DNA from: Macquaria australasica
Lineage: Eukaryota > Chordata > Actinopteri > Centrarchiformes > Percichthyidae
Reading direction: 5' to 3'
DNA: 64,000 nt
Assembly: GCA_005408345.1 (NCBI GenBank)
Contig: SEMN01000059.1
Span: 1,139,501 to 1,203,500, forward strand
In this document: positions 55,201-64,000 of the stretch, in pieces
How positions within the stretch are numbered: position 1 is the stretch's first letter
How the letters are laid out: each line of letters starts with the position of its first letter
Program-made: the position numbers and the translations under genes
The notes under the pieces: model-generated
The model's database searches: none
What the model saw: only the letters and a program-made list of their open reading frames with translations
What the model was told of the DNA's origin: nothing

Positions 55201-58200
55201 GAAAGCAGTAGTAGCTGTAGTACTGTATTATGCCCATAGGCCACAAAGTGGACCAGAAGTGCACTCTACACTAACACAGTTACACACAGCACACATTAGT
55301 GCAAATATACTATATACATCATTAGGCAGTAATATTAAAATATGTGTATAACAGCCAAAATCCTACATATATAATACAAATACCACACTGTATTCAAAGC
55401 AACTATACCATGTCATGTATCCTACCCTATAAATTACAGGTGTATTACTGTAGTATATTATGTGTACATTTAAGTCACACATTTAATATGTAAAATAACA
55501 TCACACTCTATATAAAAGACAATAATGTATTTTGTATATTTGTTATCTATCAGACCATGGACCATGTTGTCTACCAAAGTTGGAGAATGTTTTCCATCTG
55601 TCTGGTTTGTAAGTAGTTGTATTAAATAGATGATGATTCAAATGTGTATAATTTGCTTGTTTTTTAATATGTAATTAGTTTGAATAGTAATTACTTTTTC
55701 ACTTCACTTTCCATCACACATTCAGCAGAGAAGCTGAAGATGGTGTTATAATTAGATTGAAGATTTAATACTTTATCACTGTGTCAATGGCTGAATGCAA
55801 TTTGCCTCAGAGCAGCTCAGTTTAAAACACATAAACAGCATGTGGCCAAACAGTGGCGCGTATTTCCAACGCCCATGCATTTACATCCATCAGCCCAGAG
55901 TGAAAAAGGCCAAAGCTAATTGCATGTCTCGTAGTCCATTCCCCCCACCAGGTCCACTCTGCTAAGCGGAGTGCTATTACTACCTCTTTGTGTTTGATGT
56001 GAACAAGCAATCAGTTATTGGAGAGTAATTAGACTGATTCATTTTTGCTCACATTGTGAAGTCATTATTGTAGATATACCATTCGGTAGGTAGAAGAAAT
56101 CAGTGAATAATTAAGCTGTCTAGAGGCTAATGGCAGCACTCAACAAAGCCTTTGTTTTTTTGGCCTCTTACTGCAGTTGGTGTAACTGCCTACAGTGCAA
56201 TAAAGCACATAAAGTAATAATCACTCAATTCAGTATTGACTGGTTCACCACTGTGTAAATTAAAACATTTTGAATGGGTATTTTAATATCAACCAATAAT
56301 ATAGTGACTCTCTAAACTTACAGTGATTCACTATTTTTTTAGGGATTTTATTGAAAGCCTAAAACAAACAAGGGGATAAGTGCTGTTCATCTGTAACTTA
56401 CCAAAAACAGCCAAAATACAACTACCAGCATTTAAACCTGGTAGAAGTTGGGAGTCTGAATGTTTTTTTCTAGCAATCTACTATCTGCAGTTTTTCTTTA
56501 TTGCTCGTCCATCACTTTGCAGGTTATTCAAGGTTCAGTCTTTCAGCCAGCTTCGCAAAATAAAAGGTGAGCAAAGGATAAAAAATGGGAAGGATGCTTA
56601 CTGTGTGCACTATTTGTCTACACAGAGCACACGTCAGATTCCAGGACATCCTGAGTTTACTCTGTTGGGTGTGATGAGGTTCATCTTCATGCTCTGTTTT
56701 ATCTCATCAGATCCCTGTGTGGCATGGCAGTGCAACACTGTGTGGATTAATCAAACCCATGTTAGAAGAAATTAATTTTGATTGGATTCATTATAATGAG
56801 TTATTTTATCACTGCATGACTGTATTTTAGTGTGTGAGTTTACTCTGGATCCATGTTTCTCTGTTGGCCCATCAGGAAAAAAACCCACCCCGCAGCAGTG
56901 CAGTAAGAGAGAATTTGATCTCACCAACATCATCTTAGAGTTAAAAGCATAAACATTTTACAAACGGCTCCTATTCAGCAACTGCATGCTTTAGTAGCAT
57001 GGACTGTAAGGCAAACAACAACTGATATCCAATAACATTACAATGGGAGGATAAACAGCCGAGCAGCAAACATATTAACTCCAACAAATGACGCAGCTCC
57101 CATTCCCTTTCTTCTTATGGTATTGGACTCTTTACATGGTACTTTATACTGATAGTAGCTCAAATATTATATACGTTTGTTATATTTTCTTTTTTAGCAA
57201 ACTCTTGTCTGTGCAAGTTGTGAAAGACTTCACTTAATCAGTGCAACACAGTCCATCACAATAAGTGTATTCATGGAATATCTCAATGGCAAAATAATTT
57301 TTTTGCTCAGCAAGAAAAATCCTGTTTTGTACCTAGATGTTTTCCGGTGGTGCAGCTGGTTTACTGAGGGCAACTAGTTGCTGAAAGAAGGGAGCCCTAT
57401 TTGTCTTTTTTTTTAATTTTTTTTTTTAAAAAGGTTAATAATTATTCAAAATGCTACCAAATCTGATGTCTGAATCTCCAATAGAGACTAGTGCTAATTT
57501 ATGGTAATGATGACAGTTTTCTGTATATTTATTGACATTTTAATGGTGTCCAGGATGAATGAACTTCAAACTGTTCCTCAGTCAGTGTTGATGCTCTGTG
57601 TTGCTGCATACTGACCAAAGCAGATGTATTTAACCTTAAGCCATGGCAGGCTGACTGAGCACATTTTCTCTTTTTCAGCAGAACCCTGTCTCCTAACTCG
57701 TACAGTTGCACACATTTATCTGGTAGCTGCCCAGTTAAACCTTTTTTTTTCCACTCTTGGCCGCTGAGCTGCTCCGCTGAAGCAGTTTGGGCAGCGCAAC
57801 AAGATCAAGAGCACCAGAATAGTCGCTAGGAGTATTTTACTCATTCAGTTCCCCCAATGAGATTTTCTTCATCCTGTGTGAGGACTGAAACCAGTGACCT
57901 TCAAAGCACATTCTCGCTTTTCTGATCTTTAGGCTCCCGTCGCTCCCTGCCACATATTCGACAACGATGATACTAGTGTGAACGTTTCTCCAGATTTATA
58001 TGTTGTAAGCTCGTTTTCTTCTTTTTCTCTCCCTTTCCCTGTCTCTCATTCTCTCTCTCTTTCTCACACACACAATCTTCTTCTGAGTTCACTTGCAGGC
58101 TGCAGACCAGAATAAAGGTGTTTCCCATTATGCACTGTTCCAGAGTATAATCATCTTCACAAGCTATAAAAACATCATTACTTTATTCAAATGATATGAA

Positions 58201-61200
58201 CATCATGCCCATTTGAAAGTGAAACACCTCACAATGAAAACATAAATTCTCTCCCACATGCAGAAGTCCAGAACTAATCTTTGAGGATATCAAGAAGCAG
58301 ATGCTTGATGAAGCCTGGAACTGGGACTTTACAAAGAGCACGCAAAAGCACTTTTAAATCCAAATGAGCTTCATTTGATGGCATGACTGTAACAAATACA
58401 CATGAAAATGTACTCTCTCAAATAAACAAAACTTTATCAAGACTACAGAGTCTACAGCAACAAGTCCTCAAAATTAAACAACAAAATACATTGTTTGTCC
58501 ATGGCCTCTAGAATGACACACACACACGCGTTTTCAGCAGGACGACGTCATTAGTCCGTGCCTTTCAAAACTGTCAAATCACGGTTGAAAAATAAATCCA
58601 TTTTATGATGCGACAGTGCTAAAGTTAGGGTTTGGTTAGATTTAGGCACAAAAACAAGGAGACATCGAGATTTGGGTTAAAGTAACTGCTTAGTTAAGGT
58701 CATGGTTACAATGATAACCACACTGACTGTCTTTAGGGAACAGAAACAAACAGCAGTCAGTCTCCCACGTTGAGGTCCAATGTTTTGTTCACCCATCCAT
58801 CCACCCAAACCTCTCCTGTATGTGGACTTTGTGGCTATGATATAACAACATCACACTACTTCCGCCTTTGCTCATATTTCCTGTACGGCCGCTAGAAGGC
58901 TTTGTCACTTGAACATAAACACATGTTGTTGTGGGGCGTTGGCTGAAACGGCCGGTGCTGTCGTTCTTCTTGGGAGGAGAGTCTCGTCTACAGCCGAGCT
59001 AGCAGCTCTTTGAGGCTGTATTTAGGCACGGCGGTGCTTTCAGCTAAATGCTAGTGTCATCATGCTAACATGCTCACACTGACAATGCCAACTTGCTGAC
59101 GTTTAGCAGGTAATGTTTGACCAATCGTGGTAGCATGCTAACATTTGCTAATTAGCACTGAACACAAAGTAGGAGGAGTGTCCGTAGTTTTGCAGGTATT
59201 TAATAATAAAGTATTGGAAAAATAGACATTTTTATCTGATGATGGAGATAGAGGAAAGTCTAAGGGATCACCAAAGTTTTTACAATTCATCCTCTGGGGA
59301 CCATGAATGTCTGTGCCAAATTTCATGGCAATCCATCCAAGAGTTGTTCAGATATTTCAGTCTGGACCAAAGGTGGTGGACCGACTGACCAACTTTGACC
59401 TACCTCTAGTGTTCTCCTCCTTATGTATTGTATAAATACTGTATTCATATTATCAGCTGGTCATTATACAGTATTCTGTCTACTGTATATAAATCAGAGC
59501 TATTTCAAAATACGCATGTGTTTGTGCACCACAGGCTGTGTTTGATTTATCTCCTCAGGCAAGCCACACGATTGCTATTTTTAAAAGGCACATTTTTGAA
59601 GCTGCTGCTTTCCTGGGACACCTGTCTTGTGTACCTGTAAGTGTCACATAAGGAGGTGTGAATCAGCCGTGTTGATGGGAATAAAAGGTGGCAGGGGTCT
59701 TTTAATCTGTTTACCTGTGATTTCAGGGGTTTCAGGGCACAGTCTGTACCCAGTGGCAGGCGAAGGTGGTGTGAGTAAACATTACCAGTTCACTGGGTTT
59801 ACCTGATACAGTCTTTTCCATGACAACCACATTGTGGGACATGAAAATACACTTGTGTATGTTTTTGACATAAGCCTAAATGACCTGATTAAATTATAGT
59901 GTCTAATTTTAGTGGCTTCAGAAAGAAGTGCTGAAAAGTAATGAACAAAACTCTTTCTTCAGTAAATATCTCTGTTAGTCAAGGTTCTTTCATCTGGCAC
60001 TGACGTCTACATACTTAATAACCTAGCGCTCTGCCATTTTGATGATCTCTCATTTTTAGGCAGTTTTGCAGCTTTGGTGAGAGTCATCTCAGAGAGAAAC
60101 TGCAAAAAAGTGGAGACAGCATGTTCCAATTTAAATGATCTTCCTCGGACAATCAGGCACAATCAGAGAGATTGCGTCACGCTGGAAGAAATCGGTGCAT
60201 TTCAAGCTGTTGGAGTTTGGTCTGTGATTTCACAGACAATAGCAATATCAAACAAATGACCCTAATTCATGGTGTAAAACTGAAACCACTGGCCATTAGA
60301 AAGTGTAATGAGTGAATATTGGAACTGCCTGGAACAGAGGGATCATTAAGCTGGAGTTATTGATGTCCAGAAGGTCACATCAAGGAAAAGTCTCAGAAGG
60401 ACCCTTCACTGGGAACATAAACTGGAACGCTTTTCCAACAGGGCAATACAATTTCCACACACACTGACAGTTCTGAGACGTTTAACATGGATTCAGCCAC
60501 TCATGAGGACATATTTCTGCCAGTAGTCAATCTCCTTCCATAGTGAACATTTGCAAAATGAGAGAAATGTATTCATTCAAAGGATAAAGCAAGGATAAAA
60601 CATTTCTGCTCTGTAATGAAAAGTGTAATTGGCCAGATCTGTTTTTAACCTCACAGCTTTGTCCACTGACTGTTGACAGCTCAGATAAGGGTGAAGTGCT
60701 CCAGTCTAAATGAACTCTTGAGTTTCAGTACAGCAGCTCAGGAGGTGTCGGCGTCTCGTTCTCAGTCTTATTCAGGAACATCTTTTTTTGTCCAGCCAGT
60801 GTGTTGCAGACTGATAGTTGTAATTCCACTGAGTATTAATTAGCAACAGAGGAGAATCCCCGCAATGGTGAACAACTAGAAGATAGCTTCATTTCTAGAG
60901 CACTTAATGTATTGTGAGTGTTTCAGGTCAAGTGCTATATAATGCATCAATCAGGAAATATTACTGTTCAGGGTGTTCAGGGACTGTGCCGTTCCTGTCA
61001 AGCTTAACCGGACTTAATAGCCACCTCTCATTTCTCATCTTATCGCAATAAGACTGGGGACACATGAGAGGACTATTGGGCCAATTTGCACAAGATTTGC
61101 CCATCTTGCAAATTTATAAGGAGAAATACTGCAATTTGATTGGAACCGATGATCTGCAAATATGATCTTAATACGAGAGTTCACAGATCTTATCTTAACC

Positions 61201-64000
61201 AAACCCATTTGACTTTTACCCGATTATATCAAACGTTTTACATGTTTAATCCACCATCTGCCTAAATCCTGTGCTGTGTGGGGATCAGAGACTGCTGACA
61301 GCCCACGAGAGCTCAGTTTGCGGGTGAAGTGAGGCACAGCGAGCCGAGTGTGACTATCTGCCTCTGTTGTTATTTTGATTGGAATTACTGGATCATGAGA
61401 TTACAGGGCCTGATGTAAAAGAACGTATCAGGAGTCAGCGGGATAATCTCAAATCATTAAGTTTGCAACGTGAGCACATTTACAGCTGAGACACAAAATA
61501 ATCAGCAAAACATTCACTGTGTGATGCAATGCATAGTTAAAGTTTGCCTAATGTGTCCCCAGCCTGACATTACAGTATTTGCTTGTAATGCTGCAGTTGG
61601 CTCCGCAGCCGACTTGAAGATGTTGACTGATGCTTTTTCAGTTACATAGCAAACTATCTTCTTATCTGTGTTTTTTTTTTTTTTACTTTGTTTTTCTGCA
61701 GAGATTGAAAAGTATGATGGTGATGAATTGAGAAAAGATGGTGACATGAAGAAATACCTAGATATCATCAGCAATAAAAATATCAAGCTGTCCGAAAGAG
61801 TTCTCATTCCAATCCAACAGTATCCAAAGGTAAGAGACACAATAACCTCTTTAGGGTCCTATATTTTATTTTCTCTGGAAAGGAAATTTTCAGTATTTTC
61901 AAGTGACCGGAACAGTTAAACTGCAAGGCAAGATGCAAGAGGAGCGGGGCTACTTTCTGTGTATGTGTGTTACTGTTTCATTAATTTTAGCTGTCAATCG
62001 TTGGATGGGGCACTCTAGCTTCACCTGCTCCACCCAGTGTGCGCACATATTTTTTGGCACTGAAAATCCCACTGAGCCTCAAACAGGCTAATAGAAAGTC
62101 ATCAGGCAGTGTCTGTTTATTTTGATGTAGTCATCAAAAAAGAAAGTTTTTAGGGCGCTAAAGCACTCAAGGGTACAGTGAAGAACAATGACCATAAATC
62201 ACTGTGTGACACAGTACGCGTTATTCTGAGTTATACAATGTCAGTACTGACAAAGTCTGAAATGTAGCCTAATGAGGCTGCTCCATCAGGCAGCTAAGCA
62301 ACAACACACAGCTGCTTGTGGGGAACCAAAAGGCTTTACTGTCACTGTAATCAAGGAAACCTGCTCCACTGACTTTGCATTCACACATTCATGCAACAGG
62401 CAGCCGAGAATAATGGCATCAGTGTAGCAACACAGATTGCAACAGAACATATTTCACTATAGTATATTGATTATTTGTCCCGTTCTGCAAGTACAATATA
62501 TACTGCATGTGTTTTGTAACTGTAGGTAGATAAAGATGTCTAGCATACACTGTATCTATGTAGCATCTATACAGGGAGTTTTTTCATTTTAAATACAAGA
62601 TATCTCTGTGTCCAGCTGTCATTTTGATAACAAATGCCATCATTCATCACATTCATGTCAGATGTTTCAAGTGATTTATCAAGATCACAATTTACAGTGT
62701 AACAAATTCAAATTAATTCTTAATCTCACTTACTAATTTTGTTTGTATTTTTTTTTTTTTGCACAAACCCTTTAAAGTCTTATCTGAAAGTGTCTGTTAT
62801 TTATTCTGAGATATATGATGACACTGATTTGTCAGAATAGTAAACTGATACTCACCATCTCTCAACTGCTTTTTAAACTTGGTAGTCTAATGAAAATATC
62901 TGGCATCCATGAATAGCTAAAGACTATTAAGAGTACAGTCCCATAAGACAAAGCTGCCACTCCTGTGTTATTACTTTGAGTCCCTGGGTGTAGTGTTTCA
63001 TCTATGCCACATTTTCTGTATGCCAAAAAATAAAAAAAATAAAATCTTACTAATTTCTCTTCCTTTAAATTATTTTGATGGTGCTTCTTGTTTTGAAGGG
63101 TGCAAACTCTTTAAAATTTCTATCCACCAAATGTCATCATAGGTTTTTGGCGTGACCTATAGCCAGCGCCTCCCATCATGTAAAACCTGCAGGGCTCCCT
63201 TCTTCTTTAACCCAACACTATCACACTAGTCTGTTCCTCACTGTCAGTTTGCAACAACATTTCCATCATCGTCAGCACTGTCTTCTCATAAAATATCAAA
63301 CATATATGGTCATCCGTTGCTTCCACACTCTCTGACACTTTTTGTCTCCAAGCACTCGTTTGAAATGAATCACTTCTGCTCACCTTTCCTCTTGTTGTCG
63401 CTGCGAGTGCTCAGAAAGGGAGTTATGGAGAAGACATCCTCAACAAAACACAGACATGGTCCATTTTTCAGTCTTTGTCCTGTACACTCTCAAGTCAAGT
63501 TCCTTTCGTTGTTAAGTTTTGCCCCAACATCTTGTTTCATGATCTCACAGCTATTTCATGGGATCATACTGTACAGCTGGTGCAACTCTTTTGAAACAGC
63601 ACTGTAACACTTAGCAGACGTATGATAGGACTAGAGAAAAGCGCATGTCAGGAGGGCAGAGGAACATTTAACTGCGCCTCAGGAGCACAGGCGGTGTACT
63701 TTAGTCCAGTGAGCCCCTCAGGACACTCACTCAATCAATTTGCTGTTTCCTCCTCAGGATCACTGTTGAGAAATTAATTAAGCTGTGTTCAGGAACTCCT
63801 CACTCTATTAAATTGATTTCAAATCTATAAAAAATGCCAATTGAGCCAGTTTCTTGGGAGCAGAAGACCCACAATGACTCAGGGATATCTTTCTGTCCTT
63901 GTGTTTCTGCCTCATTAAGTGCATTTTCTGTCCAAATGTTACACCATTTTTCATTCGAAAGTAGTTCCTAATTGTTTTTTTTTCTCTCTCTCTCTTCCAG
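49150..64000 (+). CDS. khdrbs2: KHDRBS2 (SLM-1), 5' part: first two coding exons; gene continues beyond the window
   Basis: KHDRBS2 is a STAR-family nuclear RNA-binding protein related to Sam68. It regulates alternative splicing, mainly in neurons, through U/A-rich motifs (family knowledge). Exon 1 (49150-49240) and exon 2 (61702-61829) encode 73 residues: LPELVAEKNSLDPSFVHAVR (Qua1 dimerisation domain), then EIEKYDG and KKYLDIISNKNIKLSERVLI, which leads into the KH domain. NKNIKLSERVLIP fits KHDRBS2 better than KHDRBS3 (NKNMKLGQKVLIP). The next exon should begin FNFVGKLLGPRG immediately after base 64000. Intron 1 is 12.5 kb. Confidence 0.93.
53973..54035 (+). repeat. Fragment of a widespread teleost repeat
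   Basis: The words CATTACATTTTCGGCATTTA, GCCGACACTCTTATC and GAGTGACTTACAATGAGTGC match the common fish repeat with a ...GCAGACGCTTTTATCC..GACTTACA... core. Only about 60 bp remains. Confidence 0.6.
58520..58960. repeat. Dispersed repeat block
   Basis: It carries GTTAGGGTTTGGTTAGATTT, AGGCACAAAAACAAGGAGAC and GATTTGGGTTAAAGTAACTG, phrases of a common percomorph repeat (GTTTAGGCAC..AAAAC...GGTTTGGGTTAAAATAAC). The class is not assigned. Confidence 0.5.
59035..59405. repeat. Dispersed percomorph repeat, nearly full-looking copy
   Basis: The first part has GCTAAATGCTAGTGTCATCA, ATGCTAACATGCTCACACTG and AACATTTGCTAATTAGCACT; the second has GGGATCACCAAAGTTTTTAC, CATCCTCTGGGGACCATGAA, ATTTCATGGCAATCCATCCA and TCTGGACCAAAGGTGGTGGA. 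I recognise both as one abundant percomorph unit. It has no coding potential. Confidence 0.65.
61702..61829 (+). CDS. khdrbs2: KHDRBS2 exon 2: Qua1 end and KH-domain start
   Basis: The acceptor is TTTTTCTGCAG after a long T run; the donor is GTAAGA at 61830. It enters in phase 1 and leaves in phase 0. It encodes EIEKYDGDELRKDGDMKKYL and DIISNKNIKLSERVLIPIQQ, then YPK. The acidic linker after EKY varies among vertebrates. Confidence 0.94.
61830..64000 (+). other. khdrbs2: KHDRBS2 intron 2, ending in a 3' splice site at the window edge
   Basis: Non-coding throughout. The last 25 bases are a strong polypyrimidine tract (T run, then CTCTCTCTCTCTTCC) ending in AG at 63999-64000. Intron phase is 0, so the next exon should start with a full codon at base 64001. 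Confidence 0.75.

Larger units (their letters stand above)
49241..61701 (+). other. khdrbs2: KHDRBS2 intron 1, 12.5 kb
   Basis: A long first intron, typical of this gene. It contains a poly-A run (53411-53431), a dispersed-repeat fragment (53973-54035), (AATC)-like runs near 54700-54740, stacked repeats at 58520-59405, CT-rich and CA stretches near 58020-58070, and a conserved-looking block at 55790-56060. No exon was found. Confidence 0.65.

Noticed and set aside
56380..56775. 131-codon plus-strand open frame
   Set aside because: I considered a gene in the KHDRBS2 intron, but the peptide has no domain, no splice context and average intron base composition.
61514..61840. 108-codon minus-strand open frame
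   Set aside because: Antisense to KHDRBS2 exon 2 and its T-rich acceptor (poly-Lys).

Overview
This window is vertebrate nuclear DNA and almost certainly from a teleost fish, probably a percomorph. Its short coding exons have GT-AG borders and sit in long AT-rich introns. It carries many (GT)n, (CA)n and (AT)n microsatellites and several dispersed repeat types I recognise from percomorph genomes. No prokaryotic or viral gene organisation is visible. || Layout. (1) 1911-26207, + strand: the last nine coding exons of EYS (eyes shut homolog), a secreted EGF/laminin-G protein of the photoreceptor matrix. The window opens inside an upstream intron. (2) 27202-37500, - strand: PHF3, tail-to-tail with EYS and with about 1 kb between the stop codons. 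It encodes AT-hooks, a PHD finger, a TFIIS central domain, a SPOC domain and a charged C-terminus, and acts on elongating RNA polymerase II. (3) 39313-44800, - strand: a complete six-coding-exon isoaspartyl peptidase/L-asparaginase (ASRGL1-like, 310 aa) with an intact Ntn-hydrolase active site and a likely separate 5' UTR exon. (4) 49150-64000, + strand: the first two coding exons of KHDRBS2 (SLM-1), a STAR-family RNA-binding splicing regulator. The window ends exactly on a 3' splice site (AG at 63999-64000), where the KH-domain exon should follow. || I placed exons by reading both strands for splice sites and checking that reading phase carries across each junction. Every junction agrees except one in PHF3, between 33158 and 31415. 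The order and orientation EYS/PHF3/KHDRBS2 match human chromosome 6q12 as I remember it. There LGSN and PTP4A1 lie between PHF3 and KHDRBS2; here the interval holds only the ASRGL1-like gene. The genes do not form a pathway; this is conserved synteny. || Introns and intergenic DNA hold hAT-like non-autonomous elements, a tRNA-derived SINE, retrotransposon 3' tails, one clear nested insertion and a few candidate conserved non-coding blocks. I found no undescribed multi-gene system. The most interesting coding observation is the apparent joint loss of both cysteines of one EYS laminin-G disulphide.
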